DNA of 48,717 nt from Syntrophaceae bacterium UBA2251. GTDB taxonomy: Bacteria > Desulfobacterota > Syntrophia > Syntrophales > UBA2251. Numbering within the stretch: position 1 is the stretch's first letter; every line of letters starts with the position of its first letter. The notes beneath the pieces were generated by a model, which made no database searches, was not told where the DNA came from, and worked only from the letters and a program-made list of their open reading frames with translations. The translations under genes and the position numbers were made by a program. The stretch is from contig DDXV01000049.1 of NCBI GenBank assembly GCA_002347815.1, positions 1 to 48,717 of the forward strand. Reading direction: 5' to 3'. Positions 33,363 through 41,446 of this stretch are shown here, in pieces.

Positions 33363-33378
33363 GAAAATAGCGTGCCAA
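33363..33378 (-). promoter_or_regulatory. Sigma-54-like promoter of the 91-residue membrane protein gene
   Basis: The minus strand reads TTGGCACG, then CTAT, then TTTC, close to the -24/-12 consensus (TTGGCACG-N4-TTGC); only the G of the -12 GC differs. It lies 49 bases before the ATG, a normal leader length. It would need an enhancer-binding activator. Confidence 0.5.
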
Positions 33379-33407
33379 GCGCGGACCGCAGGTGCAGAAA
33401 AGTTATA

Positions 33408-33425
33408 ATTGCATGAAATTGCATG
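33408..33425. repeat. Direct repeat ATTGCATG x2
   Basis: ATTGCATG occurs twice, ten bases apart (33408-33415 and 33418-33425), that is, one helical turn, about 30-50 bases upstream of the sigma-54-like promoter. The same eight bases form half of the palindrome in the glpK promoter. It may be a binding site for one shared regulator. Confidence 0.4.
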
Positions 33426-33555
33426 TATTTTCCAAAACAAGGATTTACCGGGGGCCGCGGGATCTCTTCCCGGGGGCCTCCGCCTTGAACAAAATGTCAA
33501 ACGGCGTTGAAAGGAACAATCAGGGAAGCCCCCGGCACGGATCGGCCCCGCCGCC

Positions 33556-36063
33556 ATGAATGCCTCTGTTGACACGCTCCCCCTGTATCCCCGGCTCGAC
33601 GAGATCGCAGAGGCGATCGCGCGTTCGGGGCCGCTCGTGCTGCACGCCGAACCGGGGGCGGGCAAGACGACGCTCGTTCCCGGTCGGCTGCTCGCCCACG
33701 AGGCGTTCGCGGGGCGGAAGATCCTCCTCCTCCAGCCGCGCCGGATCGCCGCCCGCGCCGCCGCCGAGTGGATCGCCGCCCTCCGGGGAGAGCGTCTGGG
33801 GGAAACGGTCGGGCTGCGCACCCGGCTGGAAACGATCGCCGGACGGACGACGCGCCTGGAGGTCGTAACCGAGGGCGTGCTGACGCGGATCCTCCAGAAC
33901 GACCCGTCGCTGGCGCCTTATCAGCTCGTCATCTTCGACGAATTCCACGAGCGCACCCTCCAGGGGGACCTTGCCCTGGCCTTCTGCTGGGAGGCCCGCC
34001 GGGTCTTCCGCCGCGACCTCAAGGTGCTGTTCATGTCCGCTACACCGCCGACGGAGGACCTCCAGGCGGCGCTCGGGGCGCTCGAGGTCCGCTCCGTTGC
34101 CGGCCGCTCCTGGCCCGTCGAGGTGCTCGACCGGCCGCCGCTTGCGGGGGAAACGCCCTGGGCAGGCGCGGCGCGTCTGGCTCTGGAGGCGCGGGACCGC
34201 CTCGACCGGACGGGCGGCGGCGACGTCCTGGTCTTCCTGCCGGGCTTCCGCGAGATCCGGCTCGCGCGGGAGGCGCTGGTGCATGCCCGGCCGGCGCTCG
34301 CCCCGGATATCGCCGTCCTCCATGGCCGCCTGCCCCCGGCGGCGCAGCGGCAGGTGCTGGCCCCCCCGGCCGCGGCGGCGCGCCGGATCATCCTGGCCAC
34401 GAATGTCGCCGAAACCAGCCTCACGATCCCCGGGGTCCGCGCCGTCGTGGATTCCGGCCTGGAGCGCCGGGTCCGCTTTCACCCCCGCACCGGCATGGAC
34501 CACTGGGAGACCGTGGAGATCAGCGCGGCCTCGGCGCGGCAGCGCCAGGGCCGGGCCGGACGGCTGGGGCCGGGGATCTGCCTGCGCTGGTGGCGCTCCG
34601 ACGCCCCGCGGCGGCCGTTCTCGCCGCCGGAGATCCTGGAGGCGGACCTCGCCCCGCTCCTGCTCGAAACGGCCCTCTGGGGGGCGGTCTCCCCGCTCGA
34701 CCTGACCTGGATCACGCCGCCGCCCGCCGGCGCCCTCCAGCAGGCCGGAACCCTTCTGAAGGCGCTGGGACTGATCGACGGGGCCGGGCGGATCACCGCC
34801 TCCGGCCGGCAGGCGGCCGGGCTGGGTCTGCACCCGCGCCTGGCCTGCATGGTCCTGAATGCCCTGGCGCGGGGATGGCTGCCCACGGCCGCCGTAACCG
34901 CCGCCCTGCTGGAGGAGGGGGACCCGATGGGCGGGGACGATCCCGACTTCCGCGACCGGCTTGCGGCCTGGTCCGCCCGGGCGCGGGGGGCAAAAAGCGC
35001 CTTGCGCCCGGACGTCGCGCAGCGGATCGGCCGGGAGGCGGAACGCATCCTGAGGGCGGCGGGTCCCGGGGCCGGCGTCCTCCGCGCGATGGAGATCGAT
35101 CCGAACCTCGCCGGCCGCCTCCTGCTGTTCGCCTATCCGGACCGCGCCGCCCAGCGCGTCGGCGGCGGCCATCTGGGCGAGGCCGCCCGCCTCGTCCTGG
35201 CCACCGGGCGGGGGGCGCGCGTGACCGGCCCCCTCGCGCAGGAGGCGTTTCTCGTCGCGGCGGATCTGGACGGAGGGGAGACGGAGGCGCGGGTCTTTCT
35301 GGCCGCCCCGGTGACCCGCGGGGAAATCGAGGGGGGACTCGCCGGGCAGCCGGAGACGGTGCATCTGTTTGCCTGGGAGGGATGGGCGCCCCGCTCCCGC
35401 ACGGAGGTCCGCGTGGGGCGGATCGTGCTCGTGGAGGCGCGCGGCGCCGCGGCCCCGCCGGAGGCGCTTCGGCAGGCAGCGCGCGAGCGGATCGGCCGGG
35501 ACGGTCCGGACGGCCTGCCCTGGTCGGAGGCGTCCCGGCGCCTGCTCGCCCGCTGCCGCTTCGTGGAAACCTGCGGCCGCCGGGAGGGGTGGCCCGGCTT
35601 TTCGGACACCGCCCTGCTCGCGGAGGTCGAGGGGTGGCTCCTGCCGTTCGGCCGCTGGGACGGCGGCGCGGTCTTTTCGCCGGAGGCGCTGCTGCACGCC
35701 CTGGACGGCCGCCTGGGCGGCAAAAACCGGCGCGCCCTCGAGGCGCTCGCCCCCGAATTCCTGGCGCTCCCGTCGGGGACCCGCAGGCGGATCGACTATG
35801 AATCCGGCGCCATCCCGGTCGTTGCCGCCCGCCTCCAGGAGTTCTTCGGGTGCCGCGAGACGCCGCGCCTCTGCGGCGAGCCGGTCCTGCTCCACCTGCT
35901 CTCCCCGGCCGGGCGCCCCGTGCAGATCACCCGGGACCTCGACGGGTTCTGGGAGCGCGCCTATCCCGCGGTGAAGCGGGAGCTGATGGGCCGCTACCCG
36001 CGTCACCCCTGGCCGGACGATCCCCGGTCGGCCCCGCCCACGGCGCGGTCCAGGCGAAAATGA
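33556..36063 (+). CDS. hrpB: ATP-dependent RNA helicase HrpB
   Basis: DExH-box helicase, 835 residues, the usual HrpB length. Motif I is AEPGAGKTT (Lys37), motif II DEFH in 'VIFDEFHERTL', motif III SAT in 'FMSATPP', motif V 'ATNVAETSLTIPGV' and motif VI 'QRQGRAGRLGPG'. The C-terminal third is the HrpB-specific domain. The cellular RNA target of HrpB is not well known; DEAH helicases of this kind act on structured RNA. The ribosome binding site is weak. It converges with recD2. Confidence 0.93.
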   Translation: MNASVDTLPLYPRLDEIAEAIARSGPLVLHAEPGAGKTTLVPGRLLAHEAFAGRKILLLQPRRIAARAAAEWIAALRGERLGETVGLRTRLETIAGRTTRLEVVTEGVLTRILQNDPSLAPYQLVIFDEFHERTLQGDLALAFCWEARRVFRRDLKVLFMSATPPTEDLQAALGALEVRSVAGRSWPVEVLDRPPLAGETPWAGAARLALEARDRLDRTGGGDVLVFLPGFREIRLAREALVHARPALAPDIAVLHGRLPPAAQRQVLAPPAAAARRIILATNVAETSLTIPGVRAVVDSGLERRVRFHPRTGMDHWETVEISAASARQRQGRAGRLGPGICLRWWRSDAPRRPFSPPEILEADLAPLLLETALWGAVSPLDLTWITPPPAGALQQAGTLLKALGLIDGAGRITASGRQAAGLGLHPRLACMVLNALARGWLPTAAVTAALLEEGDPMGGDDPDFRDRLAAWSARARGAKSALRPDVAQRIGREAERILRAAGPGAGVLRAMEIDPNLAGRLLLFAYPDRAAQRVGGGHLGEAARLVLATGRGARVTGPLAQEAFLVAADLDGGETEARVFLAAPVTRGEIEGGLAGQPETVHLFAWEGWAPRSRTEVRVGRIVLVEARGAAAPPEALRQAARERIGRDGPDGLPWSEASRRLLARCRFVETCGRREGWPGFSDTALLAEVEGWLLPFGRWDGGAVFSPEALLHALDGRLGGKNRRALEALAPEFLALPSGTRRRIDYESGAIPVVAARLQEFFGCRETPRLCGEPVLLHLLSPAGRPVQITRDLDGFWERAYPAVKRELMGRYPRHPWPDDPRSAPPTARSRRK

Positions 36064-36138
36064 ATGCAGAAACGGCGGGCGGGCACGGGTGAACTCGGCT
36101 CCGGCCGTCCCGCCCGGCGGCGGCGCCGCAGGGCGTCG

Positions 36139-38328
36139 TCAGGCCCGCAGGCGCGCCCGCAGGCGCGTATACCTCGCCTCGGTCCGGTTGTTCCCGATCG
36201 CGATGGCCAGCGCCTTTTTCGTCCCGATGAGGACGACGAGCTTCTTCCCCCGGGTGACCCCGGTGTAGAGAAGATTCCGCTGGAGCAGGACGTAGTGCTG
36301 CGTCAGGATGGGGATGACCACGGCCGGATACTCGGAGCCCTGGGATTTGTGGATGGAGACCGCGTAGGCGTGGGCAAGCTCGTCCAGCTCCGAGAAGTCG
36401 TAAAGGATCTCCCGGCCGTCGATTGAAACCGTCAGTTCCTGCGCCTCCCGGTCGATCCCGGAGATCCGGCCGATGTCCCCGTTGAAGATCTCCTTGTCGT
36501 AGTTGTTGGCGATCTGCATCACCTTGTCGCCCGCCCGGTAGAGCCGTCCCATCCGGCTGATGCCTTCCTCGCCGGGGTTAAGCGCCTTCTGGAGTTCCGC
36601 GTTGAGGTTGATCCCCCCCACGATCCCGCGGTGCATCGGGGTCAGGACCTGGACGTCGTCGATGGGATCGAGGCCGAAGCGCCGGGGAATCCGCTCCTTC
36701 ACCAGGGTGATGATCAGCTCGAGCACGCGCCCGGGGTCCTCCTGCTCGATGAAGTAGAAATCGTCGAGCCGCTCCCGGGAAGTCGCCAGCGCGGGCATCT
36801 GCCCCGCGTTGATGCGGTGGGCGTTGACGATGATCGAACTCTCGCCGGCCTGGCGGAAGATCTCGTTCAGCTCGATGACCGGGACGACCCCGGCGTCGAT
36901 GATGTCCTTCAGGACGTTCCCCGCGCCGACGGAGGGGAGCTGGTTGACGTCGCCCACGAGGACGAAGGTCGCCCGGGGCGGCACGGCCTTGAGCAGGTAG
37001 TGCATCAGGAGGGTGTCGATCATCGAGGCCTCGTCGATGATGACGAGGTCGCCGTCGAGCGGCGCATCGGCGTTGCGCAGAAACCCGCCCGTCTGGAAGC
37101 TGTATTCAAGGAGGCGGTGGATCGTTTTGGCCTCGTGGCCCGTGGCCTCGGTCATCCGCTTCGCGGCCCGGCCGGTCGGGGCGGCGAGCAGGATCTCCTT
37201 CTTAAGCCCCGCGAAGACGCGGATCATCGCGTTGATGATCGTCGTCTTCCCCGTCCCGGGTCCGCCCGTGACGATCAGGACCTTGTGGCCGGCGACGGCG
37301 CGGATCGCCTCGATCTGCTTTTCGGCCAGAACGATGCCGAGCTTCGCCTCGAGCCAGGGGATCGCCTTCTCCGCATCGATCTCCCGCACGGCCCGCGGCG
37401 TCTCGACCAGGGTCCGGAGGTGGCGGGCGAGCAGGGTCTCGGCGAGGAAATACCCGGCCAGGTAGACGGCCTGTCTGTCTTCCCGGGCGTCCGCCGGATC
37501 GGGGTCCGGGGCCTCCAGGATGATCCGCCTATCCGCGGCGAGGCGCGCCATCGCCCGGTCGAGGATCTCCCGGTCGATTGCGAGCATCTCGCGGCACCGC
37601 TCGATCAGGGGCTCGCGGGGGTAGTAGACGTGGCCCTCTCCGGTCAGGGCGTGCAGGACGTAGAAGAGCCCGGCCTCCGCGCGGAATTCAGAGTCCCGGG
37701 CGAAACCGAGCTTCTCCGCGATCCGGTCGGCGGTGAGGAAGCCGATTCCGAAGACATCCGTCGCCAGGCGGTACGGGTTCTCCCGGACAACGGCGATCGC
37801 GTCGTTCCCGTAGTGCCGGAAGATACGGGCGGCGTAACCGGCCCCGACCCCGTGGTCCCGCAGGAAGATCATGATGGCGCGGATTTCCTTCTGCTCGTCC
37901 CACGCCTTCCGGATCATCGCGATCCGCTTGGGGCCGATCCCCTCGATCTCGGCCAGACGGCCGATCGCGGTTTCGATGACATGGAGGGTCTCGCCCTTGA
38001 ACCGCCGGACGATCCGTTTGGCCATGACCGGGCCGATCCCCCGGATCAGTCCAGAGCCCAGGTACTTCTCGAGCCCGGACCCCGTGACGGGAACGCCGCT
38101 TTCGCAGGAGACGATCCGGAACTGCTCCCCGTACTTCGGGTGGCGGCCCCACTCGCCCCGCATCGAGAGGACCTCGCCCGGGGTCGGATTGACGATGTGC
38201 CCGATGACGGTGACGAGGTCCTTGCGGCCGGGGACCTTGACCCGGGCAACGGTGTAGCCGTTTTCCTCGTTGGCGTAGGTGATCCGTTCGATCTGTCCGC
38301 GGAGCTCCGCCAGGGGTTCATTCGCCAT
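36139..38328 (-). CDS. recD2: RecD2-type ATP-dependent DNA helicase
   Basis: 729 residues. Order: N-terminal OB-like domain (GQIERITYANEENGYTVARV), helix-hairpin-helix repeats ('GSGLIRGIGPVMAKRIV', 'IGRLAEIEGIGPKRIAMI'), then a superfamily 1B helicase core with Walker A 'VTGGPGTGKTTIINA' (about 350-365), 'VIIDEASMIDTLLMH' and the final 'AYAVSIHKSQGSEYPAV'. RecD2 enzymes unwind DNA 5' to 3' and act in repair outside RecBCD. It is a single gene convergent with hrpB. Confidence 0.94.
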   Translation of the reverse strand: MANEPLAELRGQIERITYANEENGYTVARVKVPGRKDLVTVIGHIVNPTPGEVLSMRGEWGRHPKYGEQFRIVSCESGVPVTGSGLEKYLGSGLIRGIGPVMAKRIVRRFKGETLHVIETAIGRLAEIEGIGPKRIAMIRKAWDEQKEIRAIMIFLRDHGVGAGYAARIFRHYGNDAIAVVRENPYRLATDVFGIGFLTADRIAEKLGFARDSEFRAEAGLFYVLHALTGEGHVYYPREPLIERCREMLAIDREILDRAMARLAADRRIILEAPDPDPADAREDRQAVYLAGYFLAETLLARHLRTLVETPRAVREIDAEKAIPWLEAKLGIVLAEKQIEAIRAVAGHKVLIVTGGPGTGKTTIINAMIRVFAGLKKEILLAAPTGRAAKRMTEATGHEAKTIHRLLEYSFQTGGFLRNADAPLDGDLVIIDEASMIDTLLMHYLLKAVPPRATFVLVGDVNQLPSVGAGNVLKDIIDAGVVPVIELNEIFRQAGESSIIVNAHRINAGQMPALATSRERLDDFYFIEQEDPGRVLELIITLVKERIPRRFGLDPIDDVQVLTPMHRGIVGGINLNAELQKALNPGEEGISRMGRLYRAGDKVMQIANNYDKEIFNGDIGRISGIDREAQELTVSIDGREILYDFSELDELAHAYAVSIHKSQGSEYPAVVIPILTQHYVLLQRNLLYTGVTRGKKLVVLIGTKKALAIAIGNNRTEARYTRLRARLRA

Positions 38329-38420
38329 GGGCCATCCATTTCGGTTCCGGGTTGGCGTCGACCGGCGTCCGGCGCGCGCAACGCCACTTTAGGCCACTCC
38401 CGGATCGAATGCAAATGGTT

Positions 38421-39560
38421 TCACGCCCCGGCGAACGCGAGGATGTCTTCCATCAAGGCCGCCTCGTCCCCCTCAAAGGCATGCCCCGGGTCCCGCTGGA
38501 CAAACGCCTTGACGAGCTCCGATCCGGGCCGTTCCGGATTGGGGATGCCGATCAGGGCCACGCTCGCGATCGCCGGGTGCTCCGCCAGGATCGCCTCGAC
38601 CTTGACCGAAAAGACCTTGAAGCCGCTGACGATGATCATGTCCTTGGTCCGGTCGACGACCCGGAGGTAGCCTTCCTCGTCCTGGACGACGACATCGCCG
38701 GTGTGCAGGTATCCGTCGGCGTCGATCACGTTGCGGGTCTCCTCCGGTTTGCCGTAATAACCGACCATCACCTGCGGGCCTTTCACGCACATCTCCCCCG
38801 GCTCGCCGACCGCGACCTCCCGGCCCGTTTCCGGATCGAGCAGCCGGATGTCCGTATTCAACAGGGGCAGGCCGATCGTCCCCAGCTTTTTCTTGCCCTT
38901 CACCGGATTCGACACGATGAGCGGCGACGTTTCGGACATGCCGTAATTCTCCAGCAGCTTCCCCTTGCCGACGATCTTTTCAAACTCCCTCTGGGCCTCT
39001 TCGGGGAAGGGGGAGGCCGAAGAGATGCACGTTTCCACATGCGAATGGTCCATCTGCCGGAACTTCGGATTCGCCATGAGCAGTTGATACAGCGCCGGCA
39101 CATTCACCAGGAGCAAGGGTTTGTACTTTTCCAGCTCGGCGCAGATGTGTTCCGTATCGCGGGGGTTGGGAACGAGAATCTGCAGCCCGCCCAGATAGAT
39201 GCCGTTGGCGTTCACGAAGATGCCGGCGATGTGGAAGAAGGGGAACCCGCAGAGCGCCGTCACCTCGCCCTCCAGACCCGGGAGGAAACTCCCCGCCCTG
39301 GCCGTGACGATCAGACGCAGGGCCTCGAGCTGGGCCGTGAGCTCCGGCACCTTGTCGGCGAAGGTGATGTCCAGGGTCACGAAGCCTTTGGCGTTGCTGT
39401 CGCGGAGCTGATAGGCCACCTGCGCCGTCGTCAGGAGCGGCGAGACGCCCGAGACGACGCACCCCGCCGCCGAGCGGCATCCAGGCGACCTGAGCGTTTC
39501 TGCCGGCGGGAGCGGCATCATCCGCCCCCGCCGCGGCCGCTTGCGCCGCCGGGGACGCAC
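38421..39560 (-). pseudogene. Decayed AMP-forming acyl-CoA ligase with lost ATP-binding loop
   Basis: The frame encodes recognisable pieces of a class I acyl-CoA ligase: 'GCVVSGVSPLLTTAQVAYQL', then 'FPFFHIAGIFVNANGIYLGG', 'LLENYGMSETSPLIVSN', 'GYLHTGDVVVQDEEGYLRVV' and 'DRTKDMIIVSGFKVF'. Missing are the first 60-80 residues, a block of about 80-90 residues between 'ARAGSFLPGLEGE' and 'VTALCGFPFFHIAG' that should hold the P-loop (TSGTTGxPK-like), and the last 60 or so residues with the catalytic lysine; the frame ends 'EDILAFAGA'. Without P-loop and lysine it cannot adenylate. At least three deletions are needed to explain it. An N-terminal Arg-rich stretch is read-through, not protein. Confidence 0.8.
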
Positions 39561-39647
39561 GGAGGCCTTCGTCGAGTTCAGGCGACCTCGACAGGATCCG
39601 GAGACAGGACGGACAAGTTTCCCGTCCCGCTCCGCTCGTTCGCCGTC

Positions 39648-39911
39648 TTATTCGTAGTGGGTCCACATCCGGATCACCTTGACGGTTCGGATGTCGTCGA
39701 GAACCTGGTAGATGAGGCGATGCTGAATGTTGATTCTCCTGGAGATCGCGCCGGAAAGATCCCCCACGAGTTTCTCGTAGGGCGGCGGGTTCCGATAGGG
39801 GTTTTCCCGGAGAATCTCCAATAGCCGCGAGGTCTGGGGTTTGAGGCCGCTTCGTGCGATCTTCTTTGCGTCTTTTTGGGCCTGCCGGGTAAAAACCACG
39901 CGCCAACTCAC
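39648..39911 (-). CDS. yoeB: YoeB/Txe-family mRNA interferase toxin
   Basis: 87 residues of the RelE/YoeB fold. Catalytic residues match the model enzyme: Glu46 (PPYEKLVGDL), Arg65 (QHRLIYQV) and a C-terminal His85 (MWTHYE). YoeB toxins cut mRNA in the ribosome. The start is GTG 39911, which overlaps the antitoxin stop as GTGA, so toxin translation depends on antitoxin translation. The longer frame to 39932 is inside the antitoxin and is rejected. Confidence 0.92.
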   Translation of the reverse strand: MSWRVVFTRQAQKDAKKIARSGLKPQTSRLLEILRENPYRNPPPYEKLVGDLSGAISRRINIQHRLIYQVLDDIRTVKVIRMWTHYE

Positions 39912-40150
39912 CAGCCGGCATCCTCCTCGCATTTTTCCACGGGCGTCTTGAGACCTTTTTTGATGGATTCCCTCATGCCCGGGATCGAGGCAAGGTAGAG
40001 GGTCTCTTCGATCGCTTTCCAGTCTTCCTCCGAGACAAGCACCGCGTTACTTCGCTTGCCCACGATCTGGACCGGCCGGTGCGTTTCCTTGACTTCATCC
40101 ACCAGATTATATAAGCGTTTTCTCGCCTCTGAAGCCGACAGCGTCGTCAT
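39908..40150 (-). CDS. yefM: YefM/Phd-family antitoxin
   Basis: 80 residues. The N-terminal half is the Phd/YefM DNA-binding domain ('LSASEARKRLYNLVDEV', 'VQIVGKRSNAVLVSEEDWKAI'), which represses its own promoter. The C-terminal part (YLASIPGMRESIKKGLKTP) wraps and blocks the toxin. AGGAGG lies before the ATG. It is first in the operon, with the toxin gene overlapping by four bases. Two inverted repeats overlap the promoter just upstream. Confidence 0.92.
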   Translation of the reverse strand: MTTLSASEARKRLYNLVDEVKETHRPVQIVGKRSNAVLVSEEDWKAIEETLYLASIPGMRESIKKGLKTPVEKCEEDAGW

Positions 40151-40169
40151 GTTCCCGAACCTCCTAGTC

Positions 40170-40207
40170 GTACCGGATAGGGTACGTCAGTGCCGTGGCA
40201 CTGTCAA
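40170..40207 (-). promoter_or_regulatory. Toxin-antitoxin promoter with two inverted repeats
   Basis: Minus strand: perfect TTGACA (40207-40202), 17-base spacer, TACCCT (40184-40179), 28 bases before the antitoxin ATG. CAGTGCC-GT-GGCACTG (40188-40203) fills the spacer, and GTACC-GGATAG-GGTAC (40170-40185) covers the -10. Both are placed to act as operators for the antitoxin. Confidence 0.72.
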
Positions 40208-40250
40208 GCCAATTTTGGCGAACGGGGCGCCGGGGATCGATCTTACGACC

Positions 40251-40547
40251 TCATCCCGCCGCCGGGTCCGGAGAGCGGGCCGCCCGCTCCAGCCTCAGCG
40301 TGACCCGGTTCGCGCTGTCCGGGCAGGACACCTCGATCGCGTCCCCTTCCCACCAGGGGAGGCTCCCGCCGAACTGGAAGGTGGAGAGGGCGGGAAAGAG
40401 GTCGTGGTAAAAAAATCCGCACAACCCGCCGGGATTGTGGCAGCTGATCTCGAACGTGTCCCCCGTTCGATGGCCGGCGCTGCACTCCCCCTTTACGTCC
40501 GTGACGGTGGCGACGACGCGATAACCGATCCCCGGATCCGTGGCCAT
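40251..40547 (-). CDS. TIGR04076-family protein
   Basis: 98 residues. It matches the small TIGR04076 pattern: 'VVATVTDVKGECSAGHRTGD', 'CHNPGGLCGFFYHDLFPAL', 'LPWWEGDAIEVSCPDSANRV'. Three to four conserved cysteines suggest metal or cluster binding. The function of the family is unknown; it is common in anaerobes. It lies 13 bases after the lysoplasmalogenase stop on the same strand and is probably co-transcribed with it. Confidence 0.88.
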   Translation of the reverse strand: MATDPGIGYRVVATVTDVKGECSAGHRTGDTFEISCHNPGGLCGFFYHDLFPALSTFQFGGSLPWWEGDAIEVSCPDSANRVTLRLERAARSPDPAAG

Positions 40548-40560
40548 ACCCGCAACCTCC

Positions 40561-41217
40561 TCATGGAATCAATCCCACCGAAAAGGCCAGCATGAACTGG
40601 GCCGCATAATACATCGGCAGACCCGCATAACGGTTGGAGATGCTTTTTCTCACAAACCTGTGCCTGGCCACAAACAGGTCCGAGGCATAGAAGAGGATCG
40701 ATCCGGCCATGACCAGGGCCCGGGCTTGAACGGAGAAGTCCGGGCGGACGGCGAGGGAGGCCGCTCCCACAACCATGAGGGAGATGATGGCCACATAGGC
40801 GATCACGGGACCCGCCATGGAACCGAGGTGCGGTCGCAGTCTGACGAAGACGTATAAGGAGATGAACGAAACCGCCGCGACGGACACCCATGTCCCGGCG
40901 TTGATCCCGGCGGCGATGAAAAACGCCGCGATGTAGGCCAGATGTCCTGTGAGGAAAAACGCAAGGCCGGCGGCAAAGACCCGGCGGTTAAAGAAGAATG
41001 CCAGACATATGTCGCCGGCAAAGCACAAGACAAGGCCTGTCAGGATGAGATAGAAATAGGACCCCGCGGGATGGGACTGGGCCAGGGCCGTTGCGATGAA
41101 CAGTCCCGATAGAAGCGGCTTCGTCAGGAGGATGCCCTTGAGGCTTTCCTTTTTTTCCGCCAAGAGAAGGCCGCCCAGAAGAACGACGGCGAACCCCAGG
41201 ATAACGATGGTCGTCAT
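40561..41217 (-). CDS. Lysoplasmalogenase-family (YhhN/TMEM86) membrane protein
   Basis: 218 residues with about eight membrane helices. YhhN-family signatures are seen: 'KPLLSGLFIATAL', 'LILTGLVLCFAGDICLAF', 'FLTGHLAYIAAFF', and late 'AGSILFYASDLFVARHRF' followed by 'LPMYYAAQFMLAFSVG'. Animal members cut the vinyl-ether bond of lysoplasmalogens, releasing aldehyde and glycerophospho-head groups; bacterial members are less studied. ATG 41217 has GGAGAG upstream. A plasmalogen-linked enzyme fits an anaerobe, since many anaerobes make plasmalogens. Confidence 0.85.
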   Translation of the reverse strand: MTTIVILGFAVVLLGGLLLAEKKESLKGILLTKPLLSGLFIATALAQSHPAGSYFYLILTGLVLCFAGDICLAFFFNRRVFAAGLAFFLTGHLAYIAAFFIAAGINAGTWVSVAAVSFISLYVFVRLRPHLGSMAGPVIAYVAIISLMVVGAASLAVRPDFSVQARALVMAGSILFYASDLFVARHRFVRKSISNRYAGLPMYYAAQFMLAFSVGLIP

Positions 41218-41234
41218 GGTTTTCTCTCCATCAA

Positions 41235-41309
41235 TCACGCATCTCCCGTTGGGTGACCGGCGCGGCACGTCCCCCTTGTTTCCATGACGGGGACGACGAT
41301 GCGTTCACC
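41235..41309 (-). pseudogene. Relic of a second TIGR04076 gene
   Basis: On the minus strand 'ERIVVPVMETRGTCRAGHPT' followed by 'GDA' and a stop matches the start of TIGR04076 proteins (V...G.C.AGH..GD). By eye it shares about 11 of 22 positions with the intact copy at 40251-40547. Everything after the GD is missing. It is a stub left upstream of the lysoplasmalogenase gene. Confidence 0.5.
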
Positions 41310-41446
41310 GCTGACCGGATCGGTGACCCCCCCCATCCCCTCCCTGCGTCGGCGCTGCCTGTCAGAGGATGTGCCGGCCGCCCGGATGCGTTCGCCGGAT
41401 CCTTTTCCCCGTGGCCGCGATCGTCCGTATCCAGGGACGAGTCGGA

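Noticed and set aside
33520..36006. Open frame of 828 codons antisense to hrpB
   Set aside because: Mirror frame of a clear HrpB helicase, with no motif of its own.
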